Numbered from the stretch's first letter, positions 32,414 to 41,661 are shown. The stretch is 64,000 nucleotides of DNA from DATBHZ01 sp036557185 (GCA_036557185.1 DATBHZ010000117.1:1-64000), one strand, 5' to 3'. Notes: generated by a model not told the origin, from the sequence alone. Numbers and translations: made by a program.

Positions 32414-32869
32414 CTAGTGCTTGTCCGACTCCACGAATCGAACCTCCACGCCGCCGATGACCTCGGCGAAGAGGTTGTAGGTCGCCGCGGCGAGGATCGT
32501 CAGCAGCGTCATGAGCGCGACCAGGACCAGGCCGACGAGGATCGCTCCCTCGAGGATCTCGAACGAGACGAGGTGGTAGTTCTTCGAGCTGAGGATCTTC
32601 CCCATGAAGGACTCGAGGTTGGCGATCACACCGAACGCGTCGGCAAGCAGCCAGAGCACGATGCCGGCGACCAGCACGAGCGCGAACGCCGCGAGGTAGA
32701 AGCACAGCGAGACCTTGAGCACGGACCAGAGGTCGACGCGGCTGATCTCGGCATCCGAGCGGCGCGGGGCCGGACGGGCCTGGGCAGCGACCGCGAAGCC
32801 GTCGGGATCGCTCTTGCGCTTGCGGCGGCCCTTCTTCTCTGTTGCTGCTACTACGGCTCGATACTCCAC
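32414..32869 (-). CDS. DUF3566 membrane protein
   Basis: About 151 residues. A basic, disordered N-terminus (EKKGRRKRKSDPDG) precedes two long membrane helices (about 65-90 and 115-140) in the DUF3566 pattern, with RVDLWSVLKVSLCFYLAAFA at the entry. The family sits directly after gyrA in many actinobacteria and has no firm function. The GTG at 32869 starts four bases after the gyrA stop and is the best of several weak start choices. Confidence 0.85.
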   Translation of the reverse strand: MEYRAVVAATEKKGRRKRKSDPDGFAVAAQARPAPRRSDAEISRVDLWSVLKVSLCFYLAAFALVLVAGIVLWLLADAFGVIANLESFMGKILSSKNYHLVSFEILEGAILVGLVLVALMTLLTILAAATYNLFAEVIGGVEVRFVESDKH

Positions 32870-32873
32870 GCCT

Positions 32874-35336
32874 TCAGGAGTCCTCTCCCTCTTCGGCTTC
32901 GAGAACCGGAGCAACTGCAACGACGGTGTCGCCCTCGCGCAGGGATGCGACCTTGACACCGGTCGCATCCCGACCCTGGGCTGAAATGTCCTTTACCCCG
33001 GTCCGAATGATATTGCCCGCCGAGGAGAACACGAGCACTTCGTCATCGGGCTGCACGGTGAAGGCAGATATCACGCCCACACGGCTCGCGGTGACCTTCA
33101 TGCCACGGACTCCCTGGCCGCCACGGCCCTGCACGTTGAACCGATCGAGCCGGGTGCGCTTGCCGTGCCCACTGGCGCTGACGAAGAGCATGACGGAATC
33201 GTCACGGGCCACGTCACAGGCAACGACAGCATCGTCCGCATTCTTGAGCTTCATTCCGCGAACTCCGGCCGCGGCCCGGCCCATAGGGCGCACATCGCTC
33301 TCGTTGAACCGGATCGTCATGCCGTTCCGCGACACCATGAAGATGTCCGCCTCGCCATTTGTCTGGATGACGCGCACCAGCTCGTCGTTGTCCTTCAGGT
33401 TGATCGCGATCAAGCCGGTGCGCAGCGACGAGTCGTACTCGCTCATCTTGGTCTTCTTCACCTGGCCATTGCGCGTCGCGAAGAACAGGTACGCACCATC
33501 CTCATAGGTGCGCGTGTCGATCACGGCCTCGATGTGCTCTTCACCCGCGAGCGCGACGAGGTTCACCAGCGCCGTACCGCGGGCCGTGCGCTCCTTCATC
33601 GGGATCTCGTGCGCGCGCAACCTGTACACACGGCCGCGGTTCGAGAAGAAAAACAGGTACGAGTGCGCGGTCGTCGTGAGGAGATGCTCGACGTAGTCCT
33701 CGTCCTTCAGGCTCGACCCGCGCACGCCCTTGCCGCCGCGGCCCTGCTTGCGGAAGCTGTCCGCGGCCACCGTCTTGATGTACCCCTTCTTCGAGAGGAC
33801 GACGACAACCTCCTCGTCCTCGATCAGATCGAGGTCGTCGATCTCGCCTGAGTCGAAGGTGATCTTGGTCTTCCGCTCCGTGGCGAACTTGTCGCGGATC
33901 TCGCCGATCTCGTCCTTGATCACCGTGCGCAGCTTCTTGTCGCTCTTGAGGATCGCCTCGAGCTCCGCGATCGTGGCTCGCAGCTCCTCGAACTCGTCGC
34001 GGAGCTTCTGGTGCTCCAGCTGAGCGAGGCGACGAAGCTGCATGTCCAGGATGTGGTTCGCCTGGATCTCGCTGAACTCGTATGGCTTGGCCATGAGCGC
34101 GGTACGCGCCGCGTCGGCGCTCTCGGACCCGCGGATCAGGGCGATGATCTCGTCGATGTGGTCGAGGGCCCGGAGCAGCCCCTCCACGATGTGCGCTCGG
34201 TCGCGCGCCTTCTCGAGACGGAAATTCGTCCGTCGCGTGATGACGTCGATCTGGTGTGCGACGTACTCCTCGAGCACCTCCTTGAGGTTGAGCACCTTCG
34301 GTGCCCCGTCGACGAGCGCGAGCATGATCACGCCGAAGTTGGACTGCATCGACGTGTGCTTGAAGAGCTGATTGAGCACGACCTGCGCGTTCGCATCTCG
34401 CTTGAGGTCGATAACGAGCCGGTACTCGCCGCGCGAGGTCTCGTTCCGGACGTCGCGAATCCCTTCGATCTTTCGGTCGCCGACCAGCTCGGCGATCTTC
34501 GTGCCGATCGCCTCCACCGAGGTCTGGTAGGGCACGTCGGTGACGACGATGCGCTGGCCGCCCTTGAACTCCTCGACCTCGGTGACGGCGCGCATCTTGA
34601 TGGAGCCGCGACCGCTTCTGTACATGTCGTGGATCCCGCCGCGTCCGAGGATCAGCGCACCTGTCGGGAAGTCGGGTCCCTGCACGATCTTCATCAGATC
34701 CTCGACAGCCGCGTCCGGATGGTCGATCAGGTGGACGGTCGCGTCGATGACCTCACCGAGGTTGTGCGGTGGGATGTTCGTCGCCATGCCGACAGCGATC
34801 CCGCCACCCCCATTGACAAGGAGGTTCGGGAATCGCGAAGGGAGGACGTCCGGCTCCTGGGTCTTCGCGTCGTAGGTGTCGGTGAACTGAACCGTGTTCT
34901 CGTCGATGCCTTCGAGCAGCTGCATGGCGATCGGAGCGAGACGGCACTCCGTGTACCGCATGGCGCCAGGGCGATCGTTGGGGTCGGGTGATCCGAAATT
35001 GCCCTTGCCGTCGACGAGCGGGTGGCGCAGTGAGAAGTCCTGTGCCATCCGCGCGAGCGCGTCGTAGATCGCCTGGTCGCCGTGAGGGTGGAAGTTGCCC
35101 ATCACATGACCCACGACCTGTGCCGACTTCGAGCGCGTGCGGTCCGGGCGAAGGCCACGGTCGTACATGCCGTAGATGATTCGACGGTGGACCGGCTTCA
35201 GCCCGTCCCGCGCGCTCGGTAGCGCCCGGGACACGATGACCGACATCGCATAGTCGAGGAAGGAGCGCTCGACCTCTTCCTGGATCTCGATGGGTTCGAC
35301 GTTGGGCTCGAGCGTCGGCTGGTCGCCGTTCGGCAC
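32874..35336 (-). CDS. gyrA: DNA gyrase subunit A
   Basis: 820 residues, normal length. Breakage-reunion domain with the catalytic tyrosine Y128 (RPGAMRYTE), the GyrA box QGRGGKG and a six-bladed C-terminal DNA-wrapping domain. In the quinolone-binding segment the sequence is HPHGDQAIYD: Q88 stands where E. coli has Ser83 and M. tuberculosis has Ala90, while the acidic residue (D92) is kept. The GTG start has a strong GGAGGTG Shine-Dalgarno. It follows gyrB by 30 bases on the same strand. Confidence 0.98.
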   Translation of the reverse strand: MPNGDQPTLEPNVEPIEIQEEVERSFLDYAMSVIVSRALPSARDGLKPVHRRIIYGMYDRGLRPDRTRSKSAQVVGHVMGNFHPHGDQAIYDALARMAQDFSLRHPLVDGKGNFGSPDPNDRPGAMRYTECRLAPIAMQLLEGIDENTVQFTDTYDAKTQEPDVLPSRFPNLLVNGGGGIAVGMATNIPPHNLGEVIDATVHLIDHPDAAVEDLMKIVQGPDFPTGALILGRGGIHDMYRSGRGSIKMRAVTEVEEFKGGQRIVVTDVPYQTSVEAIGTKIAELVGDRKIEGIRDVRNETSRGEYRLVIDLKRDANAQVVLNQLFKHTSMQSNFGVIMLALVDGAPKVLNLKEVLEEYVAHQIDVITRRTNFRLEKARDRAHIVEGLLRALDHIDEIIALIRGSESADAARTALMAKPYEFSEIQANHILDMQLRRLAQLEHQKLRDEFEELRATIAELEAILKSDKKLRTVIKDEIGEIRDKFATERKTKITFDSGEIDDLDLIEDEEVVVVLSKKGYIKTVAADSFRKQGRGGKGVRGSSLKDEDYVEHLLTTTAHSYLFFFSNRGRVYRLRAHEIPMKERTARGTALVNLVALAGEEHIEAVIDTRTYEDGAYLFFATRNGQVKKTKMSEYDSSLRTGLIAINLKDNDELVRVIQTNGEADIFMVSRNGMTIRFNESDVRPMGRAAAGVRGMKLKNADDAVVACDVARDDSVMLFVSASGHGKRTRLDRFNVQGRGGQGVRGMKVTASRVGVISAFTVQPDDEVLVFSSAGNIIRTGVKDISAQGRDATGVKVASLREGDTVVAVAPVLEAEEGEDS

Positions 35337-35366
35337 GCAGCACCTCCGGTGACTGTCGGTGACTTG

Positions 35367-37268
35367 TTAGATGTCGAGGAAGCGGACGTCGGTCGCGTTC
35401 TGCTGGATGAACTCACGGCGGGCGTCGACGTCGTCGCCCATCAGCCGCGAGAAGATGTCGTCCGCGATCGCGGCCTCCTCCACGGAGACGCGCAGCAACG
35501 ACCGCGTCGCCGGGTCCATCGTCGTCTCCCAGAGCTCCATGTAGTCCATCTCGCCGAGCCCCTTGAAGCGCTGGAACTCGATCTTGCGGTCCTCGTTCTC
35601 GGCGGCGAACGCGTCGCGGGCCGCGTCGTCCTTGAGATAGACCTTCTCCTTGCCGACCGGTGCCGAATAGAGCGGCGGCTGCGCGATGTAGACGTATCCC
35701 TGCCGCACCATCTCGGGCATCTGCCGATAGAGGAACGTGAGGAGCAACGTGCGGATGTGCGCGCCGTCGACGTCGGCGTCGGTGAGCAGCACCACCTTGT
35801 GGTAGCGCACCTTCGAGAGGTCGAACTCCTCGCCGATGCCGGCGCCGATCGCCGTGATCAGCGCTTGGATCTCCTCGTTCTTGAGCATCTTGTCGAGGCG
35901 CGCCCGCTCGACGTTGAGGATCTTGCCCCGGATCGGCAGGATCGCCTGGTACTCGCGATCGCGCGCTTGCTTTGCGGGCCCGCCGGCGCTGTCACCCTCG
36001 ACGATGAAGAGCTCCGAGCGCTCGGGATCGCGCGACTGGCAGTCCGCGAGCTTGCCCGGCATCGAGGCCGAGTCGAGCAGCGACTTGCGCCGCGTCAGGT
36101 CGCGCGCCTGACGCGCCGCGACGCGCGCCCTTGCCGCCTGGGTTGCCTTGGAGACGATCTGCTTCGCCTCGCTCGGGTGCTCCTCGAGCCATTCGCCGAG
36201 CTTCTCGTTCGTGGTCTTCTCGACCATCGAGCGCATCTCGGTGTTGCCGAGCTTCGTCTTCGTCTGCCCCTCGAACTGCGGGTTCCGCAGCTTCACAGAG
36301 ACGATCGCCGTCAGACCTTCACGGATGTCCTCGCCGAGGAGGTTGATCTCCTTGTCCTTGAGGAGCCCGCGGTTGCGTCCGTACTTGTTGACCGCGTTCG
36401 TGAGGGCCTTCTTGAAGCCCTCCTCGTGCATCCCGCCCTCGGTCGTCGCGATGTTGTTCGCGAACGAGTGGATGCCCTCGTAGTACCCCGTGTTCCACTG
36501 CATCGCGACCTCGACCTCGCTGTCGGAGGCCCGCTCCTCGAACGACACGACCCGCTTGAAGATCGGCTCCTTCGAGGCGTTGAGGTGCTTGACGAAATCG
36601 ACGATGCCCCCGGCGTACCGGAACGTCTGCTCGGAGACGGGGTCGCTGCGCTCGTCCCGGAACCTGATCTCGAGACCCTTGTTGAGGAAGGCCATCTCGC
36701 GCAGCCGCTCCATGAGCGTCTGGGCACGGAACTCGACCTCGTCGAAGACGTCTGCGTCCGGCCAGAAGGTGACGATCGTGCCCGTGCGCTTCGAGGCGGA
36801 CTTCTTGACGAGCTTGCCCGTCGGCGTGCCGCCGTTCTTGAAGCTCATCTCCCACTTGCCGCCGTCGCGGTGGATCTCGAGCTCGAGCCGCGTCGACAGC
36901 GCGTTCACGACCGAGACCCCGACGCCGTGGAGGCCGCCACTGATCTTGTAGCCCTCGCCACCGAACTTCCCGCCGGCGTGCAGGGTCGTGAGCACGACCT
37001 CCGCCGCGGACTTGTTGCGGTAGTCGGGGTGGTTGTCGACAGGGATCCCTCGGCCGTTGTCGGCGACGCGGCAGCCTCCGTCAGCGAGGAGCGTCACCTC
37101 GACGCGCGTCGCCTGCCCGGCCATCGCCTCGTCCACTGCGTTGTCGACCACCTCGTACACGAGGTGGTGCAAGCCGGTGAGCCCCGTCGACCCGATGTAC
37201 ATGCCGGGACGTTCGCGGACGGGCTCGAGGCCCTTCAGCACTGTGATGTCCTTCGCCGCGTATGCCAC
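35367..37268 (-). CDS. gyrB: DNA gyrase subunit B
   Basis: 633 residues. GHKL ATPase domain (RPGMYIGSTG, EVVDNAVDEA, NGRGIPVD, GGLHGVGVSVVNAL), transducer domain and a TOPRIM domain with EGDSAGG and the metal-binding DADVDGAHI. The length matches the short, non-inserted actinobacterial type. A GTG start at 37268 follows an AAAGGTG Shine-Dalgarno. Gyrase is placed behind recF and dciA in the leftward origin-proximal gene run. Confidence 0.98.
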   Translation of the reverse strand: MAYAAKDITVLKGLEPVRERPGMYIGSTGLTGLHHLVYEVVDNAVDEAMAGQATRVEVTLLADGGCRVADNGRGIPVDNHPDYRNKSAAEVVLTTLHAGGKFGGEGYKISGGLHGVGVSVVNALSTRLELEIHRDGGKWEMSFKNGGTPTGKLVKKSASKRTGTIVTFWPDADVFDEVEFRAQTLMERLREMAFLNKGLEIRFRDERSDPVSEQTFRYAGGIVDFVKHLNASKEPIFKRVVSFEERASDSEVEVAMQWNTGYYEGIHSFANNIATTEGGMHEEGFKKALTNAVNKYGRNRGLLKDKEINLLGEDIREGLTAIVSVKLRNPQFEGQTKTKLGNTEMRSMVEKTTNEKLGEWLEEHPSEAKQIVSKATQAARARVAARQARDLTRRKSLLDSASMPGKLADCQSRDPERSELFIVEGDSAGGPAKQARDREYQAILPIRGKILNVERARLDKMLKNEEIQALITAIGAGIGEEFDLSKVRYHKVVLLTDADVDGAHIRTLLLTFLYRQMPEMVRQGYVYIAQPPLYSAPVGKEKVYLKDDAARDAFAAENEDRKIEFQRFKGLGEMDYMELWETTMDPATRSLLRVSVEEAAIADDIFSRLMGDDVDARREFIQQNATDVRFLDI

Positions 37269-37459
37269 GCGCGCGCACCTTTCCGATCATCTCGGGAGCG
37301 TGTCGGAGACCCTGTTCGGGACCTCGATCCGGGATTCGGCCGGTCCCGGAACCGGTCGCTCCGGGTACGTCACGAGCGCTTGCCCGGCACTCGGTCCCCG
37401 GGGCGTTCCAACCGCTCCAAAACTACGCGAAACCCCAGGTCAGAGGGCCAATTCCCACG

Positions 37460-37828
37460 TCACTCAGTGTACCAGAACGGGGGTGGCTCCGGACCGATCT
37501 CGCGGTCCGGCGCAGGCTTCGCGAAGCCGCCTTCGCGCGCCACGGACACGTGCATGTCGGTGACGCCCAACTCGGGTCGCTCGCCGCGGAGTCGGTCGAG
37601 CACCGACTGGTGGAGGAAGCGCAGCTGACCGGCCCAAGCCGGCGCGTCGACACGCACACGGAGCACGCCGGCGACGACCGCGACCGGCTCCGAGTGCGCG
37701 GCGAGCACCTCGCCCACCAGGGTCTCCCACTCCTCGGCCAGTCCCTCCAGTGCCGCGGGCTCAGGCGCAGCGAGGTCCCGGCGCACGGCGGCGAGGGCAT
37801 CGCCGACCGGCCGGGGATCGTCAGCCAT
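37460..37828 (-). CDS. dciA: DciA-like DUF721 protein
   Basis: 122 residues with the DUF721/DciA domain (EEWETLVGEVLAAHSEPVAV, GVLRVRVDAPAWAGQLRFL). DciA interacts with the replicative helicase DnaB in bacteria that lack DnaC/DnaI loaders. It overlaps the 3' end of recF by eight bases, the conserved actinobacterial order recF-DUF721-gyrB. The 190 bases between it and gyrB hold the gyrB leader; I see no further gene there. Confidence 0.88.
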   Translation of the reverse strand: MADDPRPVGDALAAVRRDLAAPEPAALEGLAEEWETLVGEVLAAHSEPVAVVAGVLRVRVDAPAWAGQLRFLHQSVLDRLRGERPELGVTDMHVSVAREGGFAKPAPDREIGPEPPPFWYTE

Positions 37829-38924
37829 CGCTGCTCACCACCCCGCGGGCGACCTCCAAGCGGCGTGTCACATCCACGCCCGGAGGGATGACATTGGCGG
37901 TTGTCAGAATGGTCTGCGTGTCGGGCAAACACTCGACCAGGGCCGCGCAACGCTCGGGATCGAGCTCGCTGAACACGTCGTCCAGCAGCAACAGCGGCTC
38001 CGCGTCGACCGCGTCGGCCACGACTCGGTGCGCGGCGAGCCGCAACGCCAAGGCGAGCGTCCTCTGCTCACCCTGTGAGGCGTGGTGTCGAGTCTCCAGG
38101 TCGTGGAGGAGCAACATCCAGTCGTCCCGGTGCGGGCCGACGAGGGTGAGGCCGCGGTCGAGCTCACGGCAGCGCAGGCGGTCGATCGCCCCTCTGAGCT
38201 GCTCCTCGAGGCCGTGCGGATCGCACGCTTCGTCGGACCAGCCCGGCCGGTACAGGCTCGCGAACCCCGGTGCCGTGCCCGCGAGCGCTGCATACGCTCG
38301 CTCGACGGCGGGACCGAGGGCCGTGAGCAGCTCCAGGCGGTGGGCGATCAGCGCTGCTCCGCTCACCACGAGCTTGTCGTCGAGCACCTCGAGGGTGGTG
38401 CGCTCTTCCGGGCCATGTACACCGAGACGCAACCGCGCGTTTCGTTGCTTGAGCACGCGCTCGTAGTCGGAGCGCGCCGCGGCAAAGGCCGGTGTGCAGG
38501 TCTCGAGCAAGTCGTCGAGGTACGCGCGCCGCGCGGACGGTCCCCCTTTGACGAGCTCGAGATCGTCGGGAGCGAAGACCGTGACGCGCAACGCCTCACC
38601 CAGACCGCTGCGCTTCGACAGAGCTTGCTTGTTGACGAGCACGCGGTTTCGCCCCACCGCGCGGATCGCTGCTTCGACGAGCACGGTTCTCGCGTCGTGC
38701 GCGATCTCGGAGCGCACGATGGCCTCGTCGCGACCCGACCGAACCAGTGCGGCATCCTGCACACCGCGGAAGGACCGCGCGGTCGCGACCCATCCGATCG
38801 CCTCGAGCAGGCTGGTCTTGCCCTGGCCGTTCGCACCGGTCACGACCGTGCAACCGTCGGACAGCTCGAGGTCGACCTCCTCGTAGCAGCGGAAGTCCTT
38901 GAGCCAGAGCCGCCGAAGTCGCAT
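37821..38924 (-). CDS. recF: DNA replication and repair protein RecF
   Basis: 367 residues of an SMC-like ABC ATPase that acts with RecO/RecR in loading RecA at gaps. Walker A is VTGANGQGKTSLLEAIG, the signature SQGEQRTLALALRLA, and Walker B LLLLDDVFSELDP. Located directly downstream of dnaN on the same strand with a 24-base gap, as in most actinobacteria. Confidence 0.96.
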   Translation of the reverse strand: MRLRRLWLKDFRCYEEVDLELSDGCTVVTGANGQGKTSLLEAIGWVATARSFRGVQDAALVRSGRDEAIVRSEIAHDARTVLVEAAIRAVGRNRVLVNKQALSKRSGLGEALRVTVFAPDDLELVKGGPSARRAYLDDLLETCTPAFAAARSDYERVLKQRNARLRLGVHGPEERTTLEVLDDKLVVSGAALIAHRLELLTALGPAVERAYAALAGTAPGFASLYRPGWSDEACDPHGLEEQLRGAIDRLRCRELDRGLTLVGPHRDDWMLLLHDLETRHHASQGEQRTLALALRLAAHRVVADAVDAEPLLLLDDVFSELDPERCAALVECLPDTQTILTTANVIPPGVDVTRRLEVARGVVSSDG

Positions 38925-38948
38925 GACCCGAGCGTCGCGCCGGCGCGC

Positions 38949-40046
38949 TCAGGAGATGCGTACGGGCATCAGCAAGTACAGGAAGCTCGGCTTGTCGGTG
39001 CCGCGCAACGTGGCCGGCTTCAACGCATCGAGCGTCTCCAACACGGCCTCCTCGCCCTCGATGACCAAGAGGCCGTCGAGCAGGAACTGCGGGTTGAACG
39101 CCACGGCGAGGTCGGTCCCCTCGAACTTGGCGTCGAGCGCCTCGGTCGCATCGGCGCGCTCCTGGGCAGTGGCGGAGAGCTCCAGCCCCTCGCCGCTCAT
39201 GGACAGCCGGACGGGTGTTCCCTCCCGTCCTTCACCGACGATCTGCATCAGCCGAACCGCTTCCTCGAGCGTCGCTCGTGGCACCGTGAGCTTGTTCGGA
39301 TACCCGGACGGGATGAGCTGCTCGTAGTTCGGGAACTCGCCCTCGATCAAGCGCGCAGTGATCGAGCGGTCGTCGGACGCGAACTCCACCTCGCGCTCGC
39401 CGAGCGTCACGCGCAGCTCGCCGCTCGAGAACACACGCTGCACCTCTTGCAACGCACGCGCGCCGACCAGGACGCGCTGGCCCGAGCTCAAGATCCCGAC
39501 ACCCGAGAGATCACGCACGGCGAGCCGGTACGAGTCCGTCGCGACGAGACGCAGCCCGTCCTCGGTCGCCGTCAACAGGACGCCGGTCAGGATCGGCCGC
39601 GCGTCATCGCGTGACGCTGCGGGGATCACCTGCCGGAGCGCCTCGGCGAACGGCCCGGCGTCGAGCGTCACCGTGGCGCCGTCCGGGTTGCTCACCTGAG
39701 GGAACTCGTCGGCAGGCAGCAGCCGAACGCTCGCTCGCGCCGCGCCCGCGGAGAGCTTGGCGTCGTCACCCTCGACCTCGAAGTTCACGGATCCGGGCTT
39801 GAGCCGCGTCGTCAGCCCGTCGAAGAGCTTCGCGGGAACCACCGTCTGGCCCGGCTCGTCGACCTGCGCCGGCACACGGACACGAATCGTCAGGTCGAGG
39901 TCGCTCCCCACCAGCTCGATGTGATCGTCGGCTGCGGTCACCTGAACGCCCGACAGGACGGGCAGCGCACCGCTTCGGACGGCAATGGCTCGCTGTGCGG
40001 TACCGATGGCCTCGGCGAGCGTGTCTCGCTCGCAGCGGAACTTCAC
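38949..40046 (-). CDS. dnaN: DNA polymerase III beta clamp
   Basis: 365 residues with the three repeated clamp domains; the N-terminus (MKFRCERDTLAEAIGTAQRA) and C-terminus (LYLLMPVRIS) are typical, including the M-P-V/M-R peptide-binding end. A GTG start at 40046 has the Shine-Dalgarno GGAGGTG six bases upstream. The gene begins directly beside the predicted unwinding element of oriC. Confidence 0.97.
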   Translation of the reverse strand: MKFRCERDTLAEAIGTAQRAIAVRSGALPVLSGVQVTAADDHIELVGSDLDLTIRVRVPAQVDEPGQTVVPAKLFDGLTTRLKPGSVNFEVEGDDAKLSAGAARASVRLLPADEFPQVSNPDGATVTLDAGPFAEALRQVIPAASRDDARPILTGVLLTATEDGLRLVATDSYRLAVRDLSGVGILSSGQRVLVGARALQEVQRVFSSGELRVTLGEREVEFASDDRSITARLIEGEFPNYEQLIPSGYPNKLTVPRATLEEAVRLMQIVGEGREGTPVRLSMSGEGLELSATAQERADATEALDAKFEGTDLAVAFNPQFLLDGLLVIEGEEAVLETLDALKPATLRGTDKPSFLYLLMPVRIS

Positions 40047-40081
40047 GATCCACCTCCGGGATACGTAGGAAGAGAGTTTTG

Positions 40082-40096
40082 ATAGCAGCAGTAGTA
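40082..40096 (-). other. DnaA-trio-like element
   Basis: Read on the minus strand, the triplets TAC-TAC-TGC-TGC-TAT follow a GGCCC step and precede CAAAACTCTCTTCC. This is the order box / GC step / trios / AT-richer DNA described for the basal unwinding system of Bacillus subtilis oriC. It predicts the DNA opening site. Confidence 0.65.
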
Positions 40097-40108
40097 GGGC
40101 CTGGGGAT

Positions 40109-40117
40109 TGTGGACAA
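40109..40117 (-). other. Perfect DnaA box
   Basis: TTGTCCACA on the minus strand, the actinobacterial consensus. It stands 12 bases from the triplet run, separated by ATCCCCAGGCCC. Confidence 0.85.
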
Positions 40118-40150
40118 AGGAGCATCGGGCCTGCTCGGAGCGGAGATGAC

Positions 40151-40180
40151 CGTCCCCAGCTCGTCCACCACCGTCCCCAG
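40151..40180 (+). other. Helically phased degenerate DnaA sites
   Basis: CGTCCCCAG (40151), CGTCCACCA (40162) and CGTCCCCAG (40172) occur every 10-11 bases in one orientation. They resemble low-affinity DnaA sites (two to three mismatches). Further weak matches follow at 40243 (CGTCCACAG) and 40254 (TTATCCACC, overlapping the dnaA stop). Confidence 0.5.
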
Positions 40181-40253
40181 GTTCTCACGCCCCGACGGGC
40201 TTGTCTGCGGTTTCCCCACCGCTGGAGGGGGATATCCCCAGACGTCCACAGGG

Positions 40254-41660
40254 TTATCCACCGGTCCCGAGTCGGATGCGGCTCATCAGCTCGTTGACCT
40301 GGTCGAACACGCTGTGGCGCTCGGTGATCAGGGACTTCACCTTCTCGACCGCGTGCATGACGGTCGTGTGGTCCCGGCCACCGAATTCCTCGGCGATCTT
40401 GGGATACGAGAAGTCGGTGAGCTCGCGGAAGACGTACATCCCGATCTGCCGCGCGAGCACCAGGGGCCGTCGACGGCTCTTCCCCGTGAGGTCATCGACG
40501 GTGAAGCCGAACATCTTGGCCGTCTCCTCGAGGATCAGCTGCGGGGTGATGACCCGGTCGGTCGTCGTGGGGAGGAGATCCGCGAGGACCTTCTGTGCGA
40601 CCTCCTCGGAAAGCGGGGCCCGGTTGAGGCTCGAGTAGGCGGCGACGCGGATGAGCGCCCCCTCGAGCTCGCGGACGTTGTCGCTGATGTTGCTGGCGAT
40701 GAAGTTCAGGACGTCGTCCGGGATCCCGCCGAGATGCTCGGTCTCGGCCTTCGTGCGGAGGATCGCCAGCCGAGTCTCGAACTCGGGGGGCTGGACGTCG
40801 GTGGTGAGGCCCCATTCCAGGCGGGTGCGGAGCCGGTCCTCGAGCCTCGGGATCTGGCGTGGAGGGCGGTCCGACGACAGCACGATCTGGTTGCCGGCCC
40901 CGTGCAGTGAGTTGAACGTATGGAAGAACTCCTCCTGGAGCTGCTGGCTGCGCTCGAGGAACTGAATGTCGTCGACGAGCAGCACGTCGACCTCGCGGTA
41001 GCGCCTCCGGAACGCGTTGCCGGCGTTGTTTCGGATCGCGTCCACGAACTCGTTCATGAGCGTCTCGGTGGAGACGTACCGCACACGTCGCAGCTTGTGG
41101 ACGTCGCGCACGTAGTTCCCGATGGCATGGAGGAGATGCGTCTTGCCGAGCCCGGCGGGTCCGTAGATGAACAACGGGTTGTACGAGCGCGCAGGGTTCT
41201 CGGCGACCTGCAGCGAGGCCGCGTGGGCGAACCGATTGGAGGCCCCGATCACGAATTGGTCGAACGTGTAGCGCGCGTTGAGCGCGGTCCATGGAGCGGC
41301 GGCATCCTCCCGGTTCATGGGAGGTGCGGCCGTGTCAAGAGGGGGCGTCACGCCAGCGGGGAGTAACGGGGCAACAACGATGGGCTCCTCGGCGCGAGGC
41401 GACGATTCGACGACGAGGTCCACGTCGATCGGCGCGCCCGTCGCGTCGTGCAGCAGGTCGACGAGCAGACCGCGGAAGCTCGAGCGGATGCGCTCACATG
41501 CCACAGAGCTCGGGATGCCGAGCACCAGTGTGCTGCCGTCGAAATCCAACGGGCGCACATCGCGGAACCACGTGTTCCAGGTGCCTTCCGTGAGCTGCGC
41601 GCGCAGGGCTGTGCTGCCGACGTCCCAGAGCTGCGCGGGAGACGTCGACACCGTGTCCAT
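40254..41660 (-). CDS. dnaA: Chromosomal replication initiator DnaA
   Basis: 468 residues. Domain I (about 1-85) mediates self-contact and helicase contact; a short linker follows; the AAA+ domain has Walker A YGPAGLGKTHLLHAIG and Walker B VLLVDDIQFLE; domain IV carries the box-recognition signature GRDHTTVMHAVEKV. The ATG at 41660 is used; an in-frame GTG three codons upstream (41669) is possible. Three DnaA-box-like sites lie immediately upstream, suggesting autoregulation. Confidence 0.98.
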   Translation of the reverse strand: MDTVSTSPAQLWDVGSTALRAQLTEGTWNTWFRDVRPLDFDGSTLVLGIPSSVACERIRSSFRGLLVDLLHDATGAPIDVDLVVESSPRAEEPIVVAPLLPAGVTPPLDTAAPPMNREDAAAPWTALNARYTFDQFVIGASNRFAHAASLQVAENPARSYNPLFIYGPAGLGKTHLLHAIGNYVRDVHKLRRVRYVSTETLMNEFVDAIRNNAGNAFRRRYREVDVLLVDDIQFLERSQQLQEEFFHTFNSLHGAGNQIVLSSDRPPRQIPRLEDRLRTRLEWGLTTDVQPPEFETRLAILRTKAETEHLGGIPDDVLNFIASNISDNVRELEGALIRVAAYSSLNRAPLSEEVAQKVLADLLPTTTDRVITPQLILEETAKMFGFTVDDLTGKSRRRPLVLARQIGMYVFRELTDFSYPKIAEEFGGRDHTTVMHAVEKVKSLITERHSVFDQVNELMSRIRLGTGG

Positions 41661-41661
41661 G

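Larger units (their letters stand above)
40047..40253. other. Replication origin region (oriC) between dnaA and dnaN
   Basis: 207 bases without a gene. They contain one perfect DnaA box, a GC-rich spacer, a triplet run of DnaA-trio type beside the dnaN end, and several degenerate CGTCCCCAG/CGTCCACCA/TATCCCCAG-type sites toward dnaA. Gene orientation also flips around this part of the window: dnaA and dnaN run left and rpmH runs right. Confidence 0.85.

Noticed and set aside
30314..32956. 880-codon plus-strand frame across the transglutaminase end, tRNA-Ile and DUF3566
   Set aside because: It runs through a tRNA and three well-supported genes and its product is low-complexity Arg-rich sequence.
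35349..37628. 759-codon plus-strand frame opposite gyrB
   Set aside because: Mirror of gyrB codon usage; no domains, and gyrB is certain.
41564..41578. GGAACCACGTGTTCC as a third parS site
   Set aside because: It contains CACGTG but the arms are out of register, so it is not an inverted repeat like the two parS sites; it lies in the dnaA domain I coding sequence.
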